Shown piece after piece: positions 1 through 11,841 of a DNA stretch of 64,000 nucleotides; the first letter of the stretch is position 1; each line of letters starts with the position of its first letter. The translations under genes were made by a program, and so were the position numbers. The stretch is from Costus lasius (lineage: Eukaryota; Streptophyta; Magnoliopsida; Zingiberales; Costaceae), in the NCBI GenBank assembly GCA_027563935.2, contig CM050449.1, positions 89,380,371-89,444,370 on the forward strand, given 5' to 3'. Below the pieces are notes generated by a model, which was not told where the DNA came from, did not search any database, and saw only the letters and a program-made list of their open reading frames with translations.

Positions 1-1496
1 CATCAATAATGCATGCGATAAGATAGAAAAGACAGACTCAAGACAGGTGAGTGGCTACCTATCTATCTACTGTGCTCCCGATGGAGCCGAGCCCGAACCT
101 AGAGGCAAAGCAAAGGGGGTTAGCTGGGAGGCTAAGTAGGGATTAGCAAATAAGATAGTGCATAACAGAGTATAGAAGGATACAACATAATCAACATAAG
201 CAGAAGTGTAATATAAGCATATGACATAATTAACAAATAATAAAAAATACAGCATGCAAGTGCAACACCCAAGCTGAGCCAATTGTCTCAAAGGATGCGC
301 ACTCAAAGATTGGTTCCAAACTGCCAGCTCAACAGTAGAGAATGACTGTCCGTCGGCAGCCCGCTGGTGTAGCATCCTACACTCAGGTCACTCCGAATGT
401 CGCTCCAACGACCAATCAAACGTGACCCATCCGGTGGCCTATAGTCCATGGTCTTACGATGCCATGACTATTACTAGTGGCTAAATCCAACAGATCCGAG
501 AAGGTGGACTATATACCAATCAGGTCAATCCATCCATCCAATATAAATCATGCATCGGCTGACGAGACAACCAAGATATATATGTACAGCATCTAAATCA
601 TATCAAATCAATAGCATGCATCAGAACACAAAAACAGAATACATGTAAGCATATCATCATGTTCCAATGGCAAGTAATAGAGCTCAATGGATAGTTGAAA
701 GTAATAATCAGGATTAAATCAGCAGCAAGAAGGTGCCACTACCTACACATGTGATTTGGCACCATAACAAAGGACATAGGTAAGATCCCTACCTGATTAC
801 TATAGATCTACACTAAGAACCAACCAGATAATCATCCGAAATAACCAGCACGCGCAGCCCGAAGTCGCTGACACGTTCGTCGGAGTTCACCGGAAGACCT
901 CCCAATGGTGATTGCCGGGACAGTGACCGTCGGTGTCGGATCAGTGCTTCCAGCACACAAAAATTTGTCTAACGTCGATAGGGTCACATCAGTGCTTCCA
1001 TTAATGCGAATGAACACCAAAATTGCCGAAAAAGAGGTTGCAGGCGTCGGCGGTGCCACTCACGTAAGTTGCCAGAACCAGAGAAGAAGCAGGGGAAAAT
1101 GTGCCAGAAGGTGGGGGAAATGTTCGCCGGAGACGAGGAAGGCTCACCGGAGACGCCGGATGCGAGACACGAATGGATCTAGGGTTGCGCTCACATCTCC
1201 ATCGCCGATCTCATTCGCAGGGGAGAAGGAGATGGAGCTGCACCAGATCTGGTCACCAAAGCAGCTGCTGGAGTTGGGAGGTGAGGCTGGGAGGAGAAGA
1301 TGCATGAGGAGGAGAGCTGGGTTCGACGATGGTGAAGCAGCGGGAGAAGGAGAGGAGATAAGGAGGAAGAGGGGTGGCAGGGTCGGCGATGGTGGAAGAC
1401 AGAGGAGAGTGGGTGAGCATGGGAAGCAGGATGGGATGGGATGCTGGCTCTCCCGTCCCATCAGCTAATTTTTTTTTAAATACTCAGAACATTACA
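1..1496 (-). repeat. 3' LTR of the chromovirus (partial)
   Basis: Aligns end to end with 8501-10006; about 268 bp of its distal part lie beyond the left window edge. On the minus strand it begins TGTAATGTTC, next to the purine tract AGTTTGGGGGAT (plus positions 1497-1508), which is the polypurine tract priming plus-strand DNA. The open frames inside it (for example 905-1468 on the plus strand) are chance frames in GC-rich LTR sequence. Confidence 0.93.
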
Positions 1497-1583
1497 ATCC
1501 CCCAAACTTATAAGAATTTGGTCCCTAAATTCAAAAGTAGAGATAACATTAATAACGATAACACTTGTATTCAATACAAACAC

Positions 1584-2600
1584 TCATCGCATACCATACA
1601 TGATCTCATTACACTCATGCCTCTCAAGGAATAAATGCGGCCATCTACGCATGGTCTCATCCTCACGTTCCCATGTCGCTTCACTTTTTGAATGATTCCT
1701 CCATCGGAGCTTGACAAGATGTATCACCTTTTTACGGAGTCGGTGCTCTTTACAATCCAAGATTTCAACAGGCATCTCTTGGTATGTGCTGTCAGGCATA
1801 ATTACTGGGAATTTATCTTGTAGGACATGTGAGGGATCACACATGTATTTCCGTAGCATAGACATGTGAAACACATTGTGCACATACGAAAAACTCAGAG
1901 GTAGTGCCAGCCGATATGCAACGGCTCTAGTGCGCTCTAGAATTTCAAACGGACCAATATACCGTGGAGCCAATTTACCCAAATACCTTTAAGAAATACG
2001 TGGTCGCTGACTTCAAATTCGAGTTCACATTGTCTTCTATTGACATAACTTTCTATCAACTCTGGGCTATCAACGGTCTTTTCCGAATCAACTGGACTCT
2101 TTCAGCGTCAAAATCCAACATATTAGTCTCATGTACATGACTTTCACCAACCTGATCCCATAGTACTGACAATCTGCACCGTCCGCCATACAGGGCCTCA
2201 AATGGTGCTATCTGTATCGCTAAGTGATAGTTGTTATTATACACGAACTCAGCCAGAGGCAGGTGAACTTCCCAATTAGCCCTAAAGTCTAGGGCACAAG
2301 CCCAAAGCATATCTTCTAGCATTTGCATGGTCCTTCTGGACTGACCATCCATCTGAGGATAATAGGCGGTATTGAAATGCAACTAAATACCAAGCGACCT
2401 TTACAAACTTTCCCAAAACTAAAATGTAAATTTAGGATCCCTATCAGAGATGATGCTAGTAGGGACCCCATGCAACCGCATGATCTCTCGGCAATGTAAT
2501 GTAGCCTGCTTGTCCACAGAAAATACCTTCTTCATTGGCAAAAAGTGAGCAGACTTAGTCAGCCGGTCAACTATCACCCAAATGGAGTCGTGACCCCTTT
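1584..2600 (-). pseudogene. Chromovirus integrase C-terminal half and chromodomain
   Basis: Minus-strand remnant of the end of pol. Positions 2056-2600 encode the second half of the integrase core (HFNTAYYPQMDGQSRRTMQ, then a WEVHLPLAEFVYNN-type stretch). Positions 1584-1982 encode the GPFEILERT integrase C-terminal module and a chromodomain ending LRWRNHSKSEATWERED. In this family the chromodomain tethers the integration complex to histone marks in heterochromatin. A frameshift separates the two blocks near 2000. The upstream part of the same integrase resumes at 4449 beyond the inserted solo LTR. No functional product is expected. Confidence 0.9.
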
Positions 2601-2605
2601 GTGAC

Positions 2606-4443
2606 TAATGACACAAAAATTCATAGTATATTTTGTGTCATTTGATAGGTCTTTTTATGTTATATTCATGCTCCTTTGCTTATCTTTATGTCATATTTAT
2701 CAAATATTGCGGAATCTACACCTTTCTAGTTTTTTATCATTTTCAGGTAAAAAGGCATCATTTTAAGGTGCTTTCAAGCAATTCAAGTGCATAGACAAAT
2801 TCTCATCATCAAGAGAAGATTACATGTCAAATTTCACGCAAATCGGAGATTCAGACGAAATTACGGCAGCGCCGTAATGAATATTACGGTACTGTAGTTT
2901 TACTGAACCTATAGAATAAACCATGGAACTACCGTAATCTATTTGACCTGCCATAATTTCGGTCGAAATCTGTCCAGAGAAGAATACGGCACTTCCGTAA
3001 TTAATATTATGAGCCGTAATTTAGGAGATTTCTTTCTAGAAAGATTTGCACTTATACTGCACTACTGTGGTTTACATTACAACCCGTGTTTCTTTTTAGT
3101 TTCTTCACAGAAATATTACGGCACTGCCGTAATGGAAATTACGGTCGTGATTATGATCTAGATAGCCGATTTTCCCAGTATCAGTGTAGCCCAATTTTTA
3201 CGCAGATGATTGCGGACGATTTAGACCACCAATTCAAGAACCGTAAAAAGAGGAATACTCTAGAGGAAGAGGCGAACATCATCGAATAGAAAGCCCTAAT
3301 TTTGGTTGACGATTCCGGGAGAAATCGAGTTTACCACCACCGCCCTAGGGTTCACCACCGTGAAGTGTATAGAGTACCACTGGCCGTGAAATTTGAAGGA
3401 AAGTTATGCCTGGAAGAGGAGAACATACCCCAGAAGTTTCAGAGCGAAAGGAGATCGATCAGAAGGGAAATCAATGAAAGAAGGGATGCCACATTGTTCA
3501 TCGCAAGTTCTGGAGCAAAATTACGGGCTATAATGAAATACAGCCCTGTGTTTAGTAAAATTTCCTCTTTCTCTTCGATTTTTGATCATTCTAAACTATG
3601 GCTTTTTATAATTCTTCTACCATGCTATCTTAAACACTTTTTGGGACATGGGGTGTAATCCCCTTAATTTCATAATGACTAGATGATCTTTAATTCGTCA
3701 GGTTACTTTTATTATGATAATTCTACTTAAGTGATGATCGTCTTTAATCCTTTCTAGTTTCTTATTGTCAACATGTATTGGAGTTTTTGTGATATGGACT
3801 GAAAAGTGACTTACAAAACTTGGAACCCTAAAATTGAGATTTAGGAACTCATCGTAAGAAATTAGGTTTATTCTTATTTCTAAATCTTAGAAGTTTATTG
3901 ACTTGTTGATAATTTGATATAGGAAGAATTAATGAATTAAACATGAAGATATCGTAAGAAATTAGGTATTGGATCGTTGGAAACCCTTAAGTAGAACCTA
4001 TGAAACTAAAGTACGAAAGTATTTAGTTTTCACTTGAAATGATTGACATAGAGATTGGATGCATGAAAGTGATCTTAAATCTCCTTGTCAATGATTTACT
4101 TATCTTTAACATTGAATAAATCTTGTGCGAAAGTGAGGATTGATTCTTTATAAATTGTCTGCGCGAAAGCGAGATGATTTCTTTATAAAGTAAATTATAT
4201 CTTTATCATAATAAGATTGAACTGACAAGCACTTTTTTCCAACTGGTCATTGAAATTAAGGTGGATGAAATCCTAGTCCCAGCTTTTCTCTCTGACATTT
4301 CGTGTACTTTCCGATCGTTTACTTGCATCATAATCGATTGCTTAGCTAGTGAAAAATTAATTATTCGATACTCAACAAATGAGGTCTCTGTAGTTCAATA
4401 TCCTTTTATTACTTCGAGTATCCGTGCACTTGCGGACACAACA
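2606..4443 (+). mobile_element. Solo LTR of a Tat/Athila-like gypsy family inside the integrase
   Basis: An 1838-bp block with no internal region is flanked by perfect 5-bp direct repeats GTGAC at 2601-2605 and 4444-4448, and interrupts the chromovirus integrase exactly. Its ends match the LTRs at 28765 and 45673. It starts TAATGACAC where the family has TGATGACAC, a G-to-A change in the terminal TG. It ends with the family's GTATCCGTGCACTTGCGGAC followed by ACAACA. It also shares the TTGATCATTTTCAGG-like segment, the GGGTGTAATC segment and an array of TACGGC/GCCGTA palindromes (2864-3150). It probably arose by LTR-LTR recombination of a full-length insertion. Short frames inside are not genes. 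Confidence 0.93.
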
Positions 4444-4448
4444 GTGAC

Positions 4449-4815
4449 CTCGGAAGACCTATCACAAAATCCATGGTGATGTGTTCCCATTTCCACTCTG
4501 GAAGAGGAATATCCTGTAATGTCCCTACTGGCTTACGATGTTTGGCTTTCACCTGCTGACAAGTTAAGCAGCATGAGACATACTCAGCAATGTCTTGTTT
4601 CATATTTTTCCCACCAGTATGTGTTATTCAGATCTTTATACATTTTGGCACCGCCGGGATGCATAGCAAATCTGGACTTATGGGCTTGTTTCATTACTTC
4701 CTGCTTCATAGATTCTGGCATGCATAAACGATACTCATATCGAATTACACTTTCAGAATCTTGTGTAAATTCATATCTCTTTCCCCTTGCAAGAATCATC
4801 TGCAGATATTCATCG
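4449..4815 (-). pseudogene. Chromovirus integrase N-terminal half (zinc finger and start of core)
   Basis: Minus-strand frames contain the HHCC zinc-binding motif of gypsy integrases: HKSRFAMHPGGAKMYKDL, then CCLTCQQVKAKHRKPVGTL, followed by EWKWEHITMDFVIGLPRS, which carries the first catalytic Asp of the DDE core. A frameshift near 4600 separates the zinc-finger halves. The frame is cut at 4448 by the solo LTR and resumes at 2600, reading leftward. This is a dead remnant. Confidence 0.9.
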
Positions 4816-4869
4816 CCCGATTAATGTTCAATTACTTTATGCATGAATTGGGATCCAGCTACCATCACT

Positions 4870-6212
4870 GCTCAACATCCACGTTCTATAGGGCATATAA
4901 TATCCAAGTTTAACTCGAGCGCATGTCTTGTCAACTCTGTAGGAGCTACCCTCATGTTTGCTATCATCCTTATGGACTTTCTTCTAAGAGCATCAGCAAC
5001 CACATTAGCTTTCCCCGGATGATAATTAATTGAGTAGTCATAGTTCTTTAGGAATTCCATCCACCGACGCTATCTCATATTCAGATCTTTTTGAGAAAAC
5101 ATATACTTTAGACTCTTGTGGTCAGTGAATATTTCAAATGTGACACCGTATAAATAGTGTCGCCATATCTTTAATGCAAATATGACTGCAGCCAACTCAA
5201 GATCGTGTACAGGGTAATTCTTCTCATGTTCCTTAAGTTGGTGAGATGCATATGTAATGACCTTGGCCCTCTTGCATTAACACAGCTCCTAACCCTTTGT
5301 GTGATGCATCGATATAAACCATGAAATCACTATCACTGTCTAGAAGCACTAAGATTGGTGCACTGATAAGCTTATACTTTAACTCCTGAAAGCTACTTTC
5401 ACAGCTATTATCCCAATCAAATGCTACCCCTTTCTTAGTTAAACGAGTCAACGGTGCTAAAATTCTGGAAAAATTTTCCATGAACTTTCAGTAATAACCA
5501 GCCAGCCCAAGGAAACTTCTAACTTCATAAACTGTTGTTGGGCTTTCCCATTCAGCAACAGCACAGATCTTTTTAGGATCTACCGAAATTCCACTCCCTG
5601 AAATAACATGACCAAGGAATGATACTTTACTAAGCCAAAATGCACACTTACTATACTTAGGCATATAATTTCTCCTTCCGTAGGGTACGCAACACCAGGT
5701 GCAAGTAATTCTTATGCTCATTATTATTTTGAGAATATATTAATATGTCATCATTGAACACCACCACAAATTTATCTAAGTTGTCACTAAATACCCAATT
5801 CATAAGATCCATAAATGCAGCTGGTACGTTTGTCAATCCAAACGGCATAACCAAGTATTCATAATGTCCGTAGTGCGTTCGAAATACTAACTTCGAAATG
5901 TCCTCATTGCGGATCCTCAGCTGATAATAACCCAACCTCAGATCAATCTTACAGTATACAGTAGAATCCCTAAGTTGATCAAACAGGTCATCAATACGAG
6001 GCAAAGGATATTTGTTCTTAATAGTGACTACATTGAGCTATCGGTAATCTTTGAATAATCTGAGGCAAAAGATCTTTCTTCTTGACAAAGAGCACAAGAC
6101 CCCAGGGAAATGCGCTGGGTCTAATGAATCCCTTATCCAATAGATCTTGAAGTTTCCCCTTTAACTCTTCTAATTCTCTTGGAGCCATTCTATATGGTGC
6201 CTTTGAAATAGG
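4870..6212 (-). pseudogene. Chromovirus reverse transcriptase and RNase H
   Basis: Minus-strand frames give RT motifs in order from right to left: [46 protein letters not shown], then the active-site box. The box here reads FNDDILIYS instead of the usual YVDD: the two Asp residues remain but the preceding Val is Asn. Next come [17 protein letters not shown], connection-domain sequence and RNase H (5233-5481, with [15 protein letters not shown]; 4872-5060, with [17 protein letters not shown]). At least three frame changes break the polyprotein, so this copy cannot make an active enzyme. Confidence 0.93.
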
Positions 6213-6830
6213 TTAAGCATCAGGCTGGAGCTCAATAGCGAATTCAACTTGTTGTTGTAGAGGTAAGCCGGGCAATTCGTTAGGAAAGGCATCCTTATAT
6301 TTTCTGACTATAGGCACTCGCTCAATTGGAGGTAAGGACTGCTCTTTAAATTCTGGGATAGACATCAGATATCCCTGACATCCGTCACATAGCATTTTCT
6401 TGGCTATCATCGCATAAATAATAGGAGCAACTTGTCCAGATACTCCTGTAAATGCATAGGTGGTTGACTCTGGTGTACCAAAAGCCACCTGGCTAGCATA
6501 GCAATCCACGACAGCTCAATTAGCTTTGAGCCAGTTCATACCAAGAATAACTTCAAAATCAGAGAAGTCCGACAACATTAGATCAGTATATATAATGACG
6601 TCTCCAAAATCCAGTGGACACCATTTTAGCTCAAGGTATGACCGTAGCACACCACCACCAAGCGCATGCACGGTCATATCATACCGTGCCAACACAGGTT
6701 CATGATCAATCTTCTTAGCAAATTCATATGACATGAAGGAGTATGAACTTCCAGTTTCTATCAAAAGACATGCAGGTATATCATAAACGGAAATGATACC
6801 TCGCAACACGGAGTCTGATGCGCGTTGTGT
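6213..6830 (-). pseudogene. Chromovirus aspartic protease and protease-RT linker
   Basis: Positions 6516-6809 encode a retropepsin-like domain with LLIETGSSYSFMS where active family members have an Asp-Thr-Gly triad. The catalytic Asp is replaced by Glu, which should kill proteolysis. Downstream features are conserved (DLMLSDFSDFEVILGMNWL). A stop separates this from 6213-6509, which holds the linker typical of chromovirus pol (VRKYKDAFPNELPGLPLQQQ) leading into RT. Confidence 0.88.
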
Positions 6831-6959
6831 GTCCTCTTCATATAAGCTTGTCCGGATGCAGGAACCTGTTCATGCCTGCCCCGTGGAGGGGGTGTTCGAT
6901 ATCCCTAGAGAGGAGGTCGAGGAGGGTTCTGTTGTGACCCTGGTGCAGACCCTTGGGAA

Positions 6960-7770
6960 CTCTATGCTTGCTTACCCTTCTGGGCGCAATTGCTCCTGTA
7001 ATGCCCCATTTCGTTGCAAAGATGACATTGCACCGAGTTAAGAGGACTTGCCCTCGCAATATGTCTGAGTTCGCCGCCTTAATAGAAAGCCCTATAAGAA
7101 GTGATTGGGGGAGAGCCGATATCAGAGGGTGAAGTCGAAGTCGGACCCCGATACATACTGCCGGGAGCCCAGGATTTCCGTTCCGGTTGGATAGCTTAGT
7201 GACGAGACCCAAAAGCCGGTGGACTTCCTGAGGCAAAAAACCCAAGTCCCCAAGAATCCATCAGTGCGGGGGCCATGCCGCGCTATCGAGCATCACGCTG
7301 TTGAGCCTCATGGAGGACATCCTGCCCACAAATACTCATCCGCCGGGCAATCTCCATAACCTCTACAAAATTATCAGGTGGAACTAAGCTCACCAATATA
7401 CGAAGTTCAGAGTCCAGACCCTCGATAAAGTGCTCAGAGCGAGCTCTCTCTGTAGGTATGATCTCTGGAAACATCTCCATTAGCTTGTGGAATTCATCAA
7501 TATACTCCTCTATGGGCCGTCTATTTTGCTTGATATGTACAAAATCTTGCCTTGCCATAGATTTGGGAGCCTGAGGAAAGTATTATTGTGTGAAGGTGCT
7601 CTAGAACACCTCCCACGAAGTACTGGCCGCTCCCAGAATTACAATGGTGGACTTCCACCATTTTCGAGCTTGCCCGCTGAGGAAAAATATGTCCAACTTT
7701 ACATGCTTCTCTTTCAGGACATTTCATCGCCTCCAGTGTCTTAGACACACTGGCTAGCCACTCTTGGGCT
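6960..7770 (-). pseudogene. Chromovirus gag with CCHC zinc knuckle
   Basis: Positions 7283-7558 encode the capsid-type gag segment (IKQNRRPIEEYIDEFHKL followed by ARSEHFIEGLDSELRILV), matching the Ty3/gypsy gag domain. Upstream gag sequence continues in another frame to about 7750. A zinc knuckle CHLCNEMGHYRSNC (C-x2-C-x4-H-x4-C) is readable on the minus strand at about 6985-7032, where gag should end. Frameshifts separate these blocks. Between 7770 and 8215 only degraded gag N-terminus and leader sequence remain. Confidence 0.85.
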
Positions 7771-8215
7771 TCCTAGCGACCTCCTTGCCCATAGAATACA
7801 TCAAACCGATTGCGAGCTAGTTATGTGAAACGAGATAGTCAGTCCCCATGAGTTGGAGGTGGGGTGACTTCTTGGTCCGATTAAGCAGCTTCCGGTACCT
7901 CCACTTTAGTTGGTTGCACATAAGCATAAACAGGGGGATCCTACTCCTCCATCGGTGGTGCTGCCGCTAGTATTTCTCTTAGCCTCCTACGTCAGCCGAG
8001 CCAGTTTAAGGAGATGTTCATTGAATCCCGCATAACATCCTCTATGCCCCTAGCCCATCCACCTCGTACTATAGGCGGCATCCTAAAATCACAAGGCAAC
8101 CAATTCATATACAAATCTTTGTTAGCATAATCAAACTCTTATCGTTTCACTTATCATGCAACCTAAGTCCTCAAAATATCCTAAATCCTTATGGCAACCC
8201 TAGGTTCAAACTTAA

Positions 8216-8227
8216 GCTCTGATACTA
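8216..8227 (-). other. Primer-binding site of the chromovirus
   Basis: The minus-strand sequence TAGTATCAGAGC lies 5 bp inside the 5' LTR end. It matches the usual plant retroelement site for initiator tRNA-Met (TGGTATCAGAGC) at 11 of 12 positions. It fixes the polarity of the element as minus. Confidence 0.85.
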
Positions 8228-8232
8228 AAATT

Positions 8233-10006
8233 TGTCACGCCCCGAGACCCACCTAGGCCCACATCGAGATACCCGACCTCGGGACACGGCAAAGATGAAC
8301 CTGCCATGCCAACCACGTAGATCCCAAGAATATAGAAATGATAACAAAGGATTAAAAAGCAACGATCCAACATGTAGATAACATAACAACACCATAGACC
8401 GGCGTAGCAGTCCAAGTCAACAAGCGTACAGGACCGACAACCTTGATCAAAGTCAACACTGGTACACAACCAGAAAGTACAATCCAACATAATATAGCAA
8501 CATCAATAATACATGTGATAAGATAGAAAAGATAGACTCAAGACAAGTGAGTGGCTACCTATCTATCTACTGTGCTCCCAATGGAGCTGAGCTCGAACCT
8601 GGAGGCAAAGCAAAGGGGGTTAGCCGGGAGGCTAAATAGGGATTAGTAAATAAGATGGTGCATAACAGAGTATAGAAGGATACAATATAATCAACATAAG
8701 CAGAAGTGCAATATAAGCATATAACACAGCTAACAGATAATAAAAATACAGCATGCAAGTGCAACACCCAAGCTGAGCCAATTGTTCCAAAGGACGTGCA
8801 CTCAAAGAGTGGTTCCAAACTGCCAGCTCAACAGTAGGGAACGACTGTCCGTCAACAGCCCACTAGTGTAGTGTCCTACACTCAGGCCACTCCAAATGTC
8901 ACTCCAATGACTAATTGACCATGACCCATTCAGAGGCCTATAGTCCATGGTCTTACTATGCCATTACTATTACTAGTAGCTAAATCATACAGATCCCGGA
9001 AGGCGGACTATATACCAATCAGGCCAATTCGTCCATCTAATATAAATCATACATCGGCTGACAAGACAGCCAAGATATATATGTATAGCATCTAAATCAT
9101 ATCAAATCAATATCATGCATCAGAACACAAAAATAGAATACATGCAAGCAAATCATCATGTTCCAACGGCAGGTAATAGAGCTCAATGGATAGTCAAAAG
9201 TAATAATCAGATTTAAATCAGCAACAAGAAGGTGCCACTACCTACACATGTGATTTGGCACCATAATAAAGGACGGAGGTAAGATCCCTACCTGATTACT
9301 ATAGGTCTGCACTAAGAAATAACCAGTTAATCATCGGAAATAACCCACATGCGTAGCCCGGAGTCGCTAACACGTTCCTCAGAGTTCGCTGAAAGACCTC
9401 GTTGGTGGTGATCATCGGAACAGTAACTTCGGTCGCCGGAACAGTAACCGTCAGTGTCAGATTAGAGCTTCCGGCATAGAAATTTTGCTGACGTCGAGAG
9501 GGTCACGTCGGTGCTTCCGTTCACATGAATGAATGCTGAAATTGCCAAAAAAGAGGTTGGAGGCGTCGGCAGCGCCACTCACATAAGTCATCGGAACCGG
9601 ACAAGAGGTAGGGGGAAAACGTGCCGGAAGGTGGGGGAAACGTTCACTGGAGACAAGGAAGGCTCGCTGGAGACGCCGGAGGTGAGAGACGGATGGATCT
9701 AGGGTTCGCGTTCACGTCTCCGTCGCCGATCTCGTTCATAGGGGAGAAGGAGATGGAGTTGCACCAGATCTGGTCGCCGAAGTAGCTGCCAGAGTTGGGA
9801 GGAGAAGATGCGTGAGGAGCAGAGTTGGGTTTGACGATGGTGAAGCAGCAGGAGAAGGAGGGGAGATAAGGAGGAAGAGGGGTGGCGGGGTCGGCGATGG
9901 TGGGAGACAGAGGAGAGTGGGGTGAGCATGGGAAGTAGGATGGGATGGGATGCTAGCTGTCCCGTCCCATCAGCTAAATTTTTTTTAAAATACTCGGAAT
10001 GTTACA
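8233..10006 (-). repeat. 5' LTR of the chromovirus (complete, 1774 bp)
   Basis: On the minus strand it runs from TGTAACATTCCGAG to GGGGCGTGACA, with canonical TG and CA ends. It pairs with 1-1496. Open frames inside (for example 8567-8818 and 9699-9929, minus) have no recognisable product and occur in both LTRs in different lengths, so I do not call them genes. Confidence 0.95.
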
Positions 10007-11834
10007 GTATCAAAATCTCTCAGACATAAATTCTTACTTGTCCTTAAGTAATAAAAATAAAATGAAACATAAACTTGGTATGAAAGAGATAATCCAAAGC
10101 TAAAAACACATCACCATGTAAAAACTTATCATGAACAAAGTATAATCAACTTTTAAATTTCAAAACAAAAGGTATATTATCAAAGATCGAGTCAAAAAGA
10201 TTCCACAATCCTTAGTTGATGAAATAATTAGCAAGTAAAATACAATTATTCCCATTTTATAAACAAACCTCATTCACAATCCGATTCTCTCAAAATCAAG
10301 TGTTTGGGTCAAATTCAATTGCATTATTTTTCATGCCAAAACTTTAGAACATTTATTTTATTTTTTCTCTCATTTTATTTTTATTTTTACAAGCAAGGCA
10401 AGCTCTCTAAATTGTTGGTGATCTTTTGATGTGAAGTACCAACATGGGTGGAATGTTGCCTCACTCAACCAACAACACATTTAGAGCTTACTAAACTTCC
10501 CCTTGCCTACTAACATGAAACACAAACATGGGTGGAACGCCACCCCAGTTACTTAGCTAGAATCAGTTAAGTGTGCAAAATTAACTCATGACCGTTATGC
10601 ACGTTTGGCACGAAACACAAAAATGGGTCAAATTTTGCCCCGGTTACTTTGTGCATTACTAATCCAGTAGAGTTGCAAGTCTAGCTAGAGAGAGAATTTT
10701 TTCTACTATTTTTGCATGCAATTATCACCTAACAAATGCATGGAGAATCAAATAAATGAATGAAACTATTTAATCAATAGGAAATCAAAAGTATAACACT
10801 AGCTTGCAAGTCTCAAACAATGTCAAAAATATGTCACCTACCAATTCAAAATTTTCAAATAGACTATTCACAAGAATTCATAGACTTGATATCGCATGAC
10901 TGCATCATGATAGGGTCTTAACAAGGTGATAAATTTGAGCAATCTAGTTATCCAAATCATACCATGAAGCGAAACCACCAAGTGTAGCAAGTATTATCAA
11001 ACAAAAATTTCCATCAAAATGTCATCATAGAGCATCAGCCTCATTTTAAATCAAAATCATTTAGAGTCATCCACATATCTCTTCATCAAAACAAAAAGAA
11101 ATAATCACGTCAAAGCATTAGCACATAAATCCATGTATTATCATGAATAATCAATAAGGTGAAATCAAAATCCTCTATCAAGTTTACTAAACAATCACTA
11201 GATCATTATCAATCACAATATCACTGAATACATGTATTAATATGGGAAAAAGTAGTATCGCAGTAGAGATTACCAAATCATCAACATAGCAGCATATCCA
11301 TATCATCAAATTGTCACCACATATACACCACATCCACACAGCACAGAATCATAGCATATACATAGGAATCATCCTCATATCATCATTATCACAACATTAG
11401 TATTGAATTAGAGTCATACAAAATCACAGCCATCATAACAGAATAGTTAAAATGTCATAGTCAAGTATCACAAACACAGAAATAGTTAGAGTTAGTCAAG
11501 AATACATTGCCATCATAAATAGTTAGAAGACTATGCCTTAGAAGGAACAAGCATTAGAATCATCCCCTCCCCATATAAGAATTTGCATAGTCCTCTGTGC
11601 AATCAATGTGTTGTGAGAGAATTGGGGGGGGGGGGGGAGTAAGAGAAAGTAATACTCACTTCTTCCTCTTAGGTTTGAAGGGTCATGATCCGTGAGGGTC
11701 ATGTCTAAGGGTCGAATCCTGCTGTAGACGAAATATGTGCGGTAGAAATTAGCCAGGATTCGAGGTCCCCTAGACCTAGCTTGGTTATGGCTGGGAACAT
11801 GTTAGATGTGCTGCATGAGGCAAACAAAACACGG
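10007..11834 (-). mobile_element. 3' internal remnant of a Tat/Athila-like gypsy element
   Basis: No long frame survives. Read on the minus strand, the region ends in TACTTAAGGACAAGTAAGAA (10033-10052), the 'gcttgaggacaag' signature found just upstream of the polypurine tract in plant Tat/Athila elements (compare 45640-45660 in this window). It also contains repeats of the type 'gggtggaacgccacccc' (10445-10640). The chromovirus seems to have inserted a few bases into this element's 3' LTR, so the LTR itself is off the window. A run of 14 G is at 11624-11637. A minus frame ending in a basic PKRKK tail stops near 11660; its function is unknown. Confidence 0.6.
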
Positions 11835-11841
11835 GTCGCAA

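Larger units (their letters stand above)
1..10006 (-). mobile_element. Ty3/gypsy chromovirus (Tekay/Del-like), 3' LTR cut by window edge
   Basis: Long direct repeats at 1-1496 and 8501-10006 are the two LTRs of one element whose genes read on the minus strand. From right to left it has 5' LTR, primer-binding site, gag, protease, reverse transcriptase, RNase H, integrase, chromodomain, polypurine tract and 3' LTR. Integrase lying after RNase H is the Ty3/gypsy order. The DAFPNELPGLP-type linker before RT and a C-terminal chromodomain point to a chromovirus of Tekay/Del type (recalled family knowledge). The coding region is broken by many frameshifts and stops and by a solo LTR at 2606-4443. 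The LTRs differ at about 19 sites in their first 250 bp, so this is an old insertion. It sits in a Tat/Athila-like element; the right flank GTATC would be the TSD, but the left copy lies outside the window. Confidence 0.93.

Noticed and set aside
905..1468. 187-codon plus-strand frame
   Set aside because: Lies wholly inside an LTR, is not preserved in the partner LTR at 9400-9970, and is Arg/Gly-rich because of local GC-rich sequence.
11624..11637. Run of 14 G as a possible G-quadruplex or polypurine tract
   Set aside because: A single homopolymer without neighbouring G-runs or an LTR boundary; more likely a length-variable homopolymer.
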